64,000 bases of DNA, taken from contig CBFHMJ010000010.1 of NCBI GenBank assembly GCA_965656875.1, forward strand, positions 1 to 64,000, in the 5' to 3' direction. The position numbers were made by a program, and so were the translations under genes. This stretch comes from CBFHMJ01 sp965656875 (GTDB lineage: Bacteria; Pseudomonadota; Gammaproteobacteria; Enterobacterales; Alteromonadaceae). The notes beneath the pieces were generated by a model. The model was not told the origin of the DNA. It worked only from the letters and a program-made list of their open reading frames with translations, and did no database searches. Shown here in pieces: positions 54,602 to 64,000 of this stretch (the first letter of the stretch is position 1; each line of letters opens with the position of its first letter).

Positions 54602-57600
54602 CTAGATAGTGATGCCTTTGTTTCTTAGCTTATCTTTATCTTTTTCAATGGCTTTGCTTCCTTGTTTTGGCTTTTGTTTCGCCATCGCATCAGAAACACC
54701 CGCAACGGATTGATGAGTAAACAAGTCACGAAGGTTCACCACAACATTCTGTTTTTTCAGGCGAGTTACAACCTGCACCAGGATGATTGAATCAGCGCCC
54801 AGACCAAAGAAGTTATCGTTAATACCAACCTGACCCACATTTAAGGTTTCAGCAATCACATTACACATTGCCTGTTCCATCGCATTACGCGGTGCCACAT
54901 ATTCTTCCTGGGCTCTCGTACTTAAACCATCAACTGGCAATGCCTTACGGTCGATCTTGCCATTTGGCGTTAGCGGCATTTCGTCGAGGAACACATAACG
55001 ATCAGGAATCATAAAATCAGGCATGTGTGCAGCCAGCGCCGCTTTGTAGTCACGAATTAACGCCTGTTGACGTGTCTCGACCAGATCAGCCGACGAATCA
55101 TCCAGTTCAGATAAAGTCTCTGACACCACAAATGCAACTAGCTGTTTTGACTGTTGTTCTTCACCAGCAACCAACACAGCACATTGCTGCACATCAGCCT
55201 GTTTTGCAAGGTGAGTCTCTATTTCACCCAACTCGATTCTGAATCCACGGACTTTCACCTGATGGTCGATACGTCCCATAAACTCCAGCACACCGGTTGT
55301 CGTCCAGCGAGCTAAATCACCCGTGCGATAGATTCGTTGCTGTTTGCCATTAATGCTTACATCAGCAAAACGCTCTGCCGTCATGTCTGGTAAATTCAAA
55401 TACTCACGCGCCAGACCATCACCACCAATACACAGCTCGCCCGGACACCCCGGTGCCAACACATTCATATCATGATCAAGAATGTATAACTGGGTATTCG
55501 CTATCCCCTGACCCACAGTGATTTGTCCTTGTTGAACCTGCGCAGAAGTGACTTGAGACACTGCGGACCAGATTGTCGTTTCAGTCGGTCCGTACATGTT
55601 CCAAAGCTCACCATTCACTGGTGCAAACCGGGTAGTCAGTGCTTTTGCCAGTGCTAACGGCATTGCCTCACCACCACATAGTGCTTTAAAGCCAGAGATT
55701 GGCTGCCAGTTATCATCTACCAGCATCATTTGCCAGGTCGAAGGTGTCGCCTGCATAACGGTAATGTGATGCTCAGTCAGATATTCAACCAGGGCCGGGC
55801 CTTCGTGCGTCAGTTCGCTGCTTGCGATGTGCAATTCAGCACCCGTCATTAACGGTAAGTACAGTTCCAGCTTAGAAATATCAAAACCAATGGAAGTCAC
55901 TGCCAGGAATTTATCCGCCTCGGTTAACCCAGGTTGTTGCTGCATCGACAATAAGAAGTTATGCAATGAACGATGTTCAATACACACCCCTTTTGGTTTG
56001 CCTGTTGAGCCCGAGGTATAGATAACATAAGCCAGATTTTGACTGGTGAAACCAGCGGCTGTCCGATCAGGATTGACATCTGCACACGCAGCGATTGAAA
56101 CCTGAACTGAATCACTATCCAATGCCAGCTGTTCAAAGTTACCTTGTGGCAATGCCCCGTCCACATCACCGAATGTCAGAACGATAGACGCAGCACTGTC
56201 TTCCAGCATCCAGCTTAAACGGTCACTCGGATAGTTAGGATCAAGCGGCAAGTACGCAGCACCTGCTTTAAATACCGCTAATGCCGCAATTAACATATCC
56301 GCACTACGCTCTGCACAAATACCGACGAATTCATCAGGTTTAATGCCTCGTTCAATCAGTAAGTGAGCTAATTGATTAGCACGCTGATTCAGCGCTTGAT
56401 ACGTCAACGATTCACCATTGAATACAACCGCTGTGCGGTCTGGTGTTGTTGCAACCTGACGTTCAATCAATTGATGAATACATACACTGTCATCCCAGTC
56501 CATTGCAGTGGTATTGAAGTCCGTCATCAGCGTTTGAACTGCGTCATCATTAACCAGATTTAACTGATTAACAGTCTGCGATGCATTGTCTGCAATACTG
56601 GTTAACATTGTTTGCAGCGCGTTAGCCATCCGGCTAATTGTCGCTTCATCAAACAATGCAGCAGCATAATGCCAGTTCACCAGTAGCTCATCGCCCGTTT
56701 CAACCACATACAATTCCATATCGAACTTAATCGCTTTTTCGATAACGTCATCATCTGTTGCTTCCAGCGGAGACAAGGTTAAACCTGGTAATTCCAGTTC
56801 ACCGCGTTCATGGTTCTGCACAGCAAACAGCACCTGGAACAATGGCGTGTGACTCATGCTACGCTCAGGTTTAAGCGCATCAACAATCATTTCAAATGGA
56901 ACGTGTTGATGATCATACGCCGATAAAATCATGTCTTTATTGGCTGCCAGTAGCTGATCAAACCCAGGATTACCCTGGTCATCAACAGCATTCAAATCGG
57001 TTCGTAATACCAGATTGTTTACGAAGAAACCGATCAGGTCTTCAACTTCCGGATGATGACGGCCAGCGATTGGCGACCCCATCACAATGTCAGTTTCACG
57101 ACTGAAACGGCTCATAAGTACTGCGAATGCTGTTTGCAGTAACATGAACAAAGTTACGTCCTGCTGCTGACAAACGGTGTTCAGTCTGGCTGTTAAATCA
57201 GCATCCAGTGTCAGATTAAACTGACGACCAACAAAAGACTGAATAGCTGGACGAGGGTTGTCCAACGGCAGGCTGTGTACCTGAGGTAAGCCCTGCAAAG
57301 ACTCCGTCCAGAAGCCCAGTTGTCCATCCAGCACATCGCCTTGCAGCCAGTTACGTTGCCACGCTGCATAATCGGCGTATTGCACAGGTAAAGGCTGAAG
57401 TGGATTAGCCTGCTGCTGACTGAATGCCGCATATAACGCCGCAAATTCTTTCACTAACAAGCCCATTGACCAGCCATCTGAAGCAATATGATGCATGTTG
57501 AATAACACCACATATTTTGCTTTTGCCAGACGAACTAATTGCGCTCGCAGTAAAATATCAGTCTCAAGGTTAAACGGTTTAACCAGTTCTTCCGTCAACA

Positions 57601-60600
57601 TCGAGAGGATCTGGCGTTGTTGCGCGTCATCGTCAGACAAACGTAAGTCATGAACATTCACGTTTACCGCCGGATTAAGCTCAACAGTCAGACTCGCTTC
57701 TCCGTCATTGTCGGTAAAATGAGTGCGTAACACTTCATGACGTTCAACGATAGTTGCAATTGCCTTTCTGAATGCCGGAACATCTAATTCCCCATCAATC
57801 ACAAAGACCGATGGCATATTGTATTGAGCGCTTCCACCTTCCAGCTTATCGATAAACCATAAACGACGTTGTGCGTAAGACACTTCAAGAGGCTGATCTA
57901 CATCTCGCGGAGTAATCGCCGTTACTTCCAGACTGTCAGATGTTTCGCCGGTATCAACCAGAATGGCTAATTGCCCCAGCGTTGTGTGCGCAAACATTTG
58001 TTTCAGGTTGATATTTGCACCTAATTCCTGGCGGACTGATGCCAACATTCGCATGGCTAATAATGAATGACCACCAAGGCGGAAGAAGTTGTCATTAACT
58101 CCGACCTTGCTGACCGGTAATAAACTTAACCATAAGTCAGCCAGTGCTTTTTCTGTTGCAGTGCGAGGAGCAATAAAGGCTTGCTGTTGTGCTGCTGCGT
58201 CCGGTTCAGGTAATGCATTACGGTCAACTTTACCGTTAGCACGCTGTGGGAAAGCATCCAGGAACATAAAGGCCGCAGGCACCATGTACTCTGGCATGAC
58301 TCGTGACAGGTTTTCCCGGTAAATAGCGATTAAATCATCCTGAGCAGATTGCTCATCTGCCATTGCAGGCACGATATAAGCAACCAGCAGTTGTTGCTCG
58401 CCTTTCCCTTTGATAACAACTTTTGCATCCTGAACCGTATCTTCAGCCAATAATTTCGCTTCGATTTCACCCGGTTCAATTCGGAAACCACGGATTTTCA
58501 CCTGATCATCTAAACGACCCAGATACTCAATATTGCCATTGACCAGACGACGACCACGGTCACCGGTACGATAAACACGTTCGCCAAATTCTTCACCCAG
58601 TTGGTGACGAGCAAACTTTTCATCCGTTAAATCAGTCTGATTCAAATAACCAGCAGCCAGGTTTGCCCCAGCGATACAGATTTCGCCCGGCATACCATCT
58701 GGTAACGGTCGTAAATTGTTATCAAGAATCAATAGCGACGTATTCGCTATCGCCTGACCCACCGGCACATCCGGGATGTCCAGTTCTTGCTCAGTTGCTT
58801 TGGCGGTGAACTCGTAGAAGCTGACGTCAGAGGTAACTTCAGTAGAACCATACAGGTTACAAACGACGGTAGTTTCCAGACGAGAACGAATGTCATCAGC
58901 GAGGCGAGTTTTTAATGCTTCACCACTCACAAACCAGTACTTAAGGCTCGAAAGATCACTATCCTGAGCCAGCGTCACCATAATTCGAGCCAGTGACGGC
59001 GCAGTTACGATTCGGCTGATTTGCTCACGATTAATCAGGTCAATTAATGCCTGACCGTCCAGAACGGTATCACGGTTTATCAGATGCATCGTTTGACCCG
59101 CAGCTAACGGCGTAAATAGCTCCCAAACCGCACGGATAAACGACACTGACGTGATATGACAACACACGTCATCATCACCGAACGGGAATTGCTGCTTCAT
59201 CCAGTTCACACGGTTGTTCAGTGCGCCATGAACGCCCATAACACCTTTCGGTTTACCCGTAGAACCCGATGTAAAGATGATATGAGCAACCATATCGCTG
59301 GTTAATTCCGGCAAGATCACTTCAGACAAGGAAGCTTCAGGCGCTTGTAAGCGACGCAGTTCACTGTACAGCATAGATGGGAACCGACTGTCGGCTTTGT
59401 CTGCTAACACATCATCGACCAGTACCAGTACAGGTTGTGCCTCTTCTGTCATTACCGCGATTCTGTCTGACGGTAATTCACTGGCTAATGGTACGTAAGC
59501 AGCACCGGCTTTAACGATTGCCAGCGCATTAATTACCATGTCGGAACAGCGGGTTGTTAGTAAGCCCACCCGATCGCCTGGCTTAACACCTTTAGCGATC
59601 AATGCAGAAGCAGCCTGATCGGTGCGTGTTTTCAACTCACGGTAATTAATAGCAACGCCATCATGCACTATGGCCGGTTTATCGCCTTGCGCCGCTGCGT
59701 AGCTATCAATCTGTGCTGGCACCATCATTTCAGGCATCGCCTGAACTGTTGGTAAATACGTCTGAAGGATATCGCGCTGCTCATTCAGATTAATGGCATC
59801 AATGTCGTTCACCCGTACAGACGGATTCTCAACAATTTGCAGCAACATTTTTTCCAGACCCGCTGCCATATGTTTAATGGTCGTGTCTTCAAACAATGAG
59901 GTTGCATACTCCAACTTCAATTTGACTTCGCCATCAAATTTGAAGATGTACAACGTCATGTCATTTTTAACGTGCGATACCTCGATAGCCGCATCGGATT
60001 TCACTAACTCCAGACCGTCCAATGATAATGGCGAGTCACTGTTATCCACTGCTGATTCAAAGTAGTTAATCGCAAGTTGAGCAATCGGCTGATAGCTTAG
60101 CTGACGCGCTGGTTGCAACACTTCAACCAACATATCGAACGGCACATGTTGATGAGAATAAGCTTCCAGAATCATCTGTTTGTTTGCTTGCAACAACTGA
60201 GTGAATACCGGGTTATCCGATAAATCACTGCGCAATACCAGGTTATTGATGAAGAAACCAATCAGTGATTCAACTTTTTCATGATCACGACCAGCAATCG
60301 GTGAACTCATCACAATATCAGTTTCATTACTGTAACGAGCCAGCTGCACCGAAAATGCTGTCTGAATCAACATGAATAACGTCACATCCTGGTCAGCACA
60401 CATTTTCTCCAGTTTATCGACCAGTTTGCCGTCCAATTCGATCATGAAATTACGGCCTTCAAACTGCTGAATAGCCGGGCGAGGTTTGTCCAGCGGCAAG
60501 TTATGCACATCAGGAATACCAGCCAGTTGCTGCTTCCAGTAATCGACCTGGGTCGATAACGCTTCACCTTGTAACCAGTCTCGTTGCCAGGCAGCAAAAT

Positions 60601-63600
60601 CTGCATACTGAATTGATAATTCAGGTAACGGATAGATTGCGCTTTCGCCCTGTTTATAGAAGTTATAAAGCGTTGAGAATTCAGTAATAACCAGTTCCAG
60701 CGACCAACCATCTGAAGCGATGTGATGCATATTGAACATCACTACATGGTCGTTATCAGCCTGTTTAACGATTTGTGTCCGAAGCATGGTATCGCGAGTC
60801 AGGTCGAATGGTTTAATCGCGTCCTGCGTTGAAATCTCCGACACTCGCTGCATACGTTCATCTAATGGTAAATGTGACACATCCTGCATACTGCATGGCA
60901 CTTCAACATCCGTATGAATAACCTGATACGGACCTTCATCATCAGACGCGTAAGTCGTCCGTAACACTTCGTGACGACGAACAACTTCATTAAATGTATT
61001 CTTCAACGCGTCCAGATCTAAATCACCCTTCAGACGGAATGCGCCGAACATGTTGTATAAGGCACTTCCACCTTCAAATTGATCGATAAAGAATAAACGC
61101 TGCTGAGCGAAAGACAGTGGGATACGCTGATTACGGTCAGTCACACTGATATCCTTAATCGCCTCTTTTGCTGAAGAGCCCGCCAGATACACAGAAATTT
61201 GTTCAATGGTTGGTTGCTCAAACAACACTTTTAATGGCAGTTCAAGACTAACGTGTTGACGAATCAGACTCACCAGACGCTGTGCCAACAATGAGTGACC
61301 ACCCATGTTGAAGAAATTGTCGCGAATGCCGACACGTTCAACTTTCAATAACTGTTGCCAGATATCGCATAGCTTATGTTCCAGTTCACTTTGTGGTGCA
61401 ACATACTGCTGCTGTTCCAGGCCAAGATTATCGGGTAAGAACAAGGATTTACGATCAATCTTGCCATTTGGCGTCAGTGGCATTGCATCAAGGAAAACGA
61501 AAATGCCCGGCACCATAAATTCAGGTAACGCTTTTGCCAGTTGTGCTTTGATGTCACGAATCAACGACTGCTGCATCGCTTCAGAGCTGGCAACTGTTTC
61601 ATTTGCAACGAAAGCCACCAGTTGTTTTTCCATGCCTTCCTGAACATCCATGACCAGCACCGCACAGCTGTTCACGCCATCAATCAGCGAGAGTTGCGCT
61701 TCAATTTCACCCAGCTCAATCCGGAAACCACGGACTTTCACCTGATGGTCAATCCTGCCCAGGAATTCCAGCTCGCCTGCCACCGTCCAGCGCACTAAGT
61801 CACCGGTTTTATAGATACGGCCCGACGCTTTCTCTGACATAAATGGATCAGGAATAAATTGCTCAGCCGTTAAATCTGCCCGGTTGTTGTAACCGCGTGC
61901 CAGACCATCACCACCAATGCACAGTTCGCCCGGACAACCCGGTGCCAGTAATCGTGCTTGTTGATCTAACACATAGAACTGAGTATTCGCGATTGGCGGA
62001 CCTACCAGCACATTGTCGTCGGTGATTTGCTTCACACTCGACCAGATCGTGGTTTCTGTCGGGCCGTACATGTTCCACAATTCACCGTTGGCCGGTGCAA
62101 GTCGGGCCAACATGCTACGGGCCAGTTCCGGTGTCATCGCCTCACCACCACACAGCACTTTGAAGCCGGCTTTGGCCGCCCAGTCGTCCTGAATCAACAA
62201 CATTTGCCAGGTCGATGGCGTTGCCTGCATCACATCAATTTCGTGTGTGGTCAGGTAATCGGCTAACAGAGCACCGTCTAATGTGGTGTCTTTCGTAGCA
62301 ATATGCAGTTCAGCACCAATTAATAACGGTAAGTACAGTTCCAGTTTTGAGATATCAAAACCAATCGATGTGACCGCCAGGAATGTCTCCTCAGGCGTCA
62401 TACCCGGCTGTTGCTGCATCGCTACCAGGAAGTTATGCAACGCCCGTTGCTCAATACACACACCTTTCGGTTTACCGGTCGAGCCTGAGGTATAGATCAC
62501 ATACGCCAGATTCGCCGATGACAAACCCGCTACTTCCGGATTATGACGGTTTTCGCTCGTCGTAAAATCAACACTGTCCAGCGCGATAAAACGGAGCGTA
62601 TCGCTGTCTTTCACATCCGCTAATGCGTCCTGCACATCACCTTTGGTCAGCACCAGTCGTGCCGCACTGTCTTCCAGATAATACGCCAGACGTTCTGCCG
62701 GATAACCCGGGTCTAACGGCAGGTAAGCACCACCGGCTTTAAAGATTGCCAGTGCGCCGACCAACATTTCCACTGAACGTTCTGTACAAAGTCCGACAAA
62801 CTGATCCGGGCCTACGCCCTGCTCAATCAGTCTGTGCGCCAGCACATTAGCCCGTTCATTCAGTTCCTGATAGCTAAGGCGGGTATCTTCAAACACCACG
62901 GCAGTTTTATCCGGTGTTTGTGCCGCTTGTGCTTCGATTAACTGATGAACTGATAATTCAGCCTGGTAATCCACATCAGTCTGATTCCATTGCGTAATCA
63001 ACTGACTTTTCGCTGTCTCAGACGTCAGGTTCAGATCGTTAACTGTAGTCTGAGTATTATCGATGATGCTGTTAATAAGCGTGTCAAAGCTGTCAGCCAT
63101 ACGCTGAATCGTTGCCGTTTCAAACAAGCTGGTGTTGTAATGCCATTGCAATTCCAACTTATCGGCTTCTTCGACAACATGCAGTTCCAGATCAAACTTA
63201 ATGCCCTTCTCTGCGTCTTCATCCACCTGCATTGGTGCAACTGTCAGATCACCCAGCTCAACCGCTTGTTGCTGTTCGAACGCTTGCGCTGCTGAGTTTT
63301 GCAGAATGAACATGACCTGGAATAACGGGCTGTGAGACACGCTACGCATTGGATTTAATGCTTCAACCAGGTTCTCAAACGGCACATCCTGATTATTGTA
63401 GGCCGATAAAATCATTGATTTATTGGCTGCCAGAAGCTGATCAAATGCCGGGTTATCGTCCAGGTCAGAACGAAGCACCAGGGTATTCACGAATAAACCG
63501 ATCAATCCCTCTACTTCAGGTAGTTTACGACCGGCAATCGGTGAACCCATCACAATATCGGTTTCACGACTGTAACGACTTAACAGCACAGAAAATGCTG

Positions 63601-64000
63601 TCTGAAGCAACATAAACAGTGTGACATCGTGACGCTGACACAGATCGTGTAATTGTGTCGCCTGCTTTGGTGTTAAAGCCGTTAACAAGCGTTTACCCAC
63701 GAACGTTTGTGTCGCTGGTCGCTTATGGTCCAGCGGTATACTATGCACCTGAGGAATGCCAGCCAGCGCTTCACGCCAGTAATCAATCTGAGCATCCAGC
63801 GCTTCTCCTTCCAGCCAGTTGCGTTGCCATGCCGCAAAATCGGCGTATTGCACCGGTAACCGATCAAATGGAATCGCTTGTTGTTGGCTAATCGCCTGAT
63901 AAGCAGTAATAAAATCGGACATGAACACGCCCAACGACCAACCATCAGACGCAATGTGATGCATATTGAATGTCACCACATGCTCATTATCCGCCAGTTG
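54602..64000 (-). CDS. NRPS, three modules visible, N-terminus beyond the window: ...C-A(Gly)-T, C-A(unassigned)-T, C-A(Gly)-T
   Basis: The frame is open to the right edge: codons for LADNEHVV precede the first in-window GTG at 63979, so the start lies outside. More than 3130 residues are visible. The first C domain is entered at its HHIASDGWS motif (about 63950). A1 (TSGSTGKPKG near 62470) has code D-I-L-Q-L-G-M-I-W-K, Gly-like. T1 GGHSL is near 61290. C2 HHIASDGWS is near 60725. A2 (A3 motif near 59260) has code I-R-W-V-F-S-L-S-D-K, unassigned and the same as the first A domain at 4372-15531. T2 is near 58060, C3 near 57480, A3 (TSGSTGKPKG near 56000) is again D-I-L-Q-L-G-M-I-W-K, and T3 is GADSI near 54800. 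The lysine-rich tail (KDKDKLRNKGITI) contrasts with the acidic tails of other synthetases and could pair with the acidic docking domain at 44011. No E or TE domain is seen. Confidence 0.95.
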   Translation of the reverse strand, partial: QLADNEHVVTFNMHHIASDGWSLGVFMSDFITAYQAISQQQAIPFDRLPVQYADFAAWQRNWLEGEALDAQIDYWREALAGIPQVHSIPLDHKRPATQTFVGKRLLTALTPKQATQLHDLCQRHDVTLFMLLQTAFSVLLSRYSRETDIVMGSPIAGRKLPEVEGLIGLFVNTLVLRSDLDDNPAFDQLLAANKSMILSAYNNQDVPFENLVEALNPMRSVSHSPLFQVMFILQNSAAQAFEQQQAVELGDLTVAPMQVDEDAEKGIKFDLELHVVEEADKLELQWHYNTSLFETATIQRMADSFDTLINSIIDNTQTTVNDLNLTSETAKSQLITQWNQTDVDYQAELSVHQLIEAQAAQTPDKTAVVFEDTRLSYQELNERANVLAHRLIEQGVGPDQFVGLCTERSVEMLVGALAIFKAGGAYLPLDPGYPAERLAYYLEDSAARLVLTKGDVQDALADVKDSDTLRFIALDSVDFTTSENRHNPEVAGLSSANLAYVIYTSGSTGKPKGVCIEQRALHNFLVAMQQQPGMTPEETFLAVTSIGFDISKLELYLPLLIGAELHIATKDTTLDGALLADYLTTHEIDVMQATPSTWQMLLIQDDWAAKAGFKVLCGGEAMTPELARSMLARLAPANGELWNMYGPTETTIWSSVKQITDDNVLVGPPIANTQFYVLDQQARLLAPGCPGELCIGGDGLARGYNNRADLTAEQFIPDPFMSEKASGRIYKTGDLVRWTVAGELEFLGRIDHQVKVRGFRIELGEIEAQLSLIDGVNSCAVLVMDVQEGMEKQLVAFVANETVASSEAMQQSLIRDIKAQLAKALPEFMVPGIFVFLDAMPLTPNGKIDRKSLFLPDNLGLEQQQYVAPQSELEHKLCDIWQQLLKVERVGIRDNFFNMGGHSLLAQRLVSLIRQHVSLELPLKVLFEQPTIEQISVYLAGSSAKEAIKDISVTDRNQRIPLSFAQQRLFFIDQFEGGSALYNMFGAFRLKGDLDLDALKNTFNEVVRRHEVLRTTYASDDEGPYQVIHTDVEVPCSMQDVSHLPLDERMQRVSEISTQDAIKPFDLTRDTMLRTQIVKQADNDHVVMFNMHHIASDGWSLELVITEFSTLYNFYKQGESAIYPLPELSIQYADFAAWQRDWLQGEALSTQVDYWKQQLAGIPDVHNLPLDKPRPAIQQFEGRNFMIELDGKLVDKLEKMCADQDVTLFMLIQTAFSVQLARYSNETDIVMSSPIAGRDHEKVESLIGFFINNLVLRSDLSDNPVFTQLLQANKQMILEAYSHQHVPFDMLVEVLQPARQLSYQPIAQLAINYFESAVDNSDSPLSLDGLELVKSDAAIEVSHVKNDMTLYIFKFDGEVKLKLEYATSLFEDTTIKHMAAGLEKMLLQIVENPSVRVNDIDAINLNEQRDILQTYLPTVQAMPEMMVPAQIDSYAAAQGDKPAIVHDGVAINYRELKTRTDQAASALIAKGVKPGDRVGLLTTRCSDMVINALAIVKAGAAYVPLASELPSDRIAVMTEEAQPVLVLVDDVLADKADSRFPSMLYSELRRLQAPEASLSEVILPELTSDMVAHIIFTSGSTGKPKGVMGVHGALNNRVNWMKQQFPFGDDDVCCHITSVSFIRAVWELFTPLAAGQTMHLINRDTVLDGQALIDLINREQISRIVTAPSLARIMVTLAQDSDLSSLKYWFVSGEALKTRLADDIRSRLETTVVCNLYGSTEVTSDVSFYEFTAKATEQELDIPDVPVGQAIANTSLLILDNNLRPLPDGMPGEICIAGANLAAGYLNQTDLTDEKFARHQLGEEFGERVYRTGDRGRRLVNGNIEYLGRLDDQVKIRGFRIEPGEIEAKLLAEDTVQDAKVVIKGKGEQQLLVAYIVPAMADEQSAQDDLIAIYRENLSRVMPEYMVPAAFMFLDAFPQRANGKVDRNALPEPDAAAQQQAFIAPRTATEKALADLWLSLLPVSKVGVNDNFFRLGGHSLLAMRMLASVRQELGANINLKQMFAHTTLGQLAILVDTGETSDSLEVTAITPRDVDQPLEVSYAQRRLWFIDKLEGGSAQYNMPSVFVIDGELDVPAFRKAIATIVERHEVLRTHFTDNDGEASLTVELNPAVNVNVHDLRLSDDDAQQRQILSMLTEELVKPFNLETDILLRAQLVRLAKAKYVVLFNMHHIASDGWSMGLLVKEFAALYAAFSQQQANPLQPLPVQYADYAAWQRNWLQGDVLDGQLGFWTESLQGLPQVHSLPLDNPRPAIQSFVGRQFNLTLDADLTARLNTVCQQQDVTLFMLLQTAFAVLMSRFSRETDIVMGSPIAGRHHPEVEDLIGFFVNNLVLRTDLNAVDDQGNPGFDQLLAANKDMILSAYDHQHVPFEMIVDALKPERSMSHTPLFQVLFAVQNHERGELELPGLTLSPLEATDDDVIEKAIKFDMELYVVETGDELLVNWHYAAALFDEATISRMANALQTMLTSIADNASQTVNQLNLVNDDAVQTLMTDFNTTAMDWDDSVCIHQLIERQVATTPDRTAVVFNGESLTYQALNQRANQLAHLLIERGIKPDEFVGICAERSADMLIAALAVFKAGAAYLPLDPNYPSDRLSWMLEDSAASIVLTFGDVDGALPQGNFEQLALDSDSVQVSIAACADVNPDRTAAGFTSQNLAYVIYTSGSTGKPKGVCIEHRSLHNFLLSMQQQPGLTEADKFLAVTSIGFDISKLELYLPLMTGAELHIASSELTHEGPALVEYLTEHHITVMQATPSTWQMMLVDDNWQPISGFKALCGGEAMPLALAKALTTRFAPVNGELWNMYGPTETTIWSAVSQVTSAQVQQGQITVGQGIANTQLYILDHDMNVLAPGCPGELCIGGDGLAREYLNLPDMTAERFADVSINGKQQRIYRTGDLARWTTTGVLEFMGRIDHQVKVRGFRIELGEIETHLAKQADVQQCAVLVAGEEQQSKQLVAFVVSETLSELDDSSADLVETRQQALIRDYKAALAAHMPDFMIPDRYVFLDEMPLTPNGKIDRKALPVDGLSTRAQEEYVAPRNAMEQAMCNVIAETLNVGQVGINDNFFGLGADSIILVQVVTRLKKQNVVVNLRDLFTHQSVAGVSDAMAKQKPKQGSKAIEKDKDKLRNKGITI

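Noticed and set aside
1..64000. CRISPR arrays, tRNA, rRNA, complete insertion sequences
   Set aside because: No regularly spaced direct repeats, cloverleaf-like sequences or transposase with terminal repeats were recognised by eye; the repeated DNA is NRPS module similarity.

Overview
The window is almost entirely one large biosynthetic gene cluster for a non-ribosomal peptide / polyketide hybrid. Every confident gene is on the minus strand, so the cluster reads from position 64000 down to about 1200. Base composition is moderate (not GC-rich). The gene families (PvdE/SyrD-type peptide exporter, PvdQ-like acylase, MacAB-like efflux, PanP-like decarboxylase, Rpn nuclease, HDOD protein) suggest a gammaproteobacterium, perhaps marine. 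That placement is inference; no rRNA or tRNA is present.

Layout in transcription order. At the right edge is a three-module NRPS cut by the window end (54602-64000), followed by asparagine synthetase (52578-54455). Next come two genes that do not look biosynthetic, an Rpn-type nuclease (51343-52440) and an HDOD protein (49978-51090), and a 1.37-kb AT-rich stretch without a convincing gene. The second block starts with a penicillin-amidase-type acylase (46116-48611) and a cyclic-peptide exporter (44256-46058). It continues with an NRPS-PKS hybrid (35795-44011), a membrane His-box enzyme (34127-35725), a three-module NRPS (22386-33986) and a one-module NRPS whose adenylation domain is degenerate (18814-22221). 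A MacAB-like transporter follows as an ATPase plus two FtsX permeases (15630-18645). The block ends with another three-module NRPS (4372-15531), the periplasmic adaptor of the transporter (2957-4090), a second His-box enzyme (1242-2891) and an intrinsic terminator. A secreted VCBS/FG-GAP protein, cut by the left edge, lies beyond it.

How it may work. Specificity residues read by eye give Gly for three A domains, Asn for the hybrid, a beta-alanine-like code for four A domains, and an unassigned code lacking the usual Asp235 for two. The Asn module is followed by KS-AT-KR-ACP, which should give a beta-hydroxy-gamma-amino acid unit; the cluster-encoded AsnB can supply Asn. The most striking feature is a complete group II PLP-dependent decarboxylase (about 550 residues, PanP/aspartate 1-decarboxylase-like) inserted inside one of the beta-alanine-type A domains, between core motifs A5 and A6. 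This suggests that beta-alanine is made on the synthetase that uses it. Export and maturation resemble pyoverdine: an inner-membrane peptide exporter, a periplasmic acylase that could remove an N-acyl group, and a tripartite efflux pump.

No thioesterase, MbtH protein, phosphopantetheinyl transferase, pathway regulator or outer-membrane factor is visible; the start of the assembly line and possibly these functions lie beyond position 64000. Almost every gap between cluster genes carries its own perfect inverted repeat roughly 15-45 nt after the stop codon, mostly without a U-tract, whereas the last gene is followed by a classic terminator.
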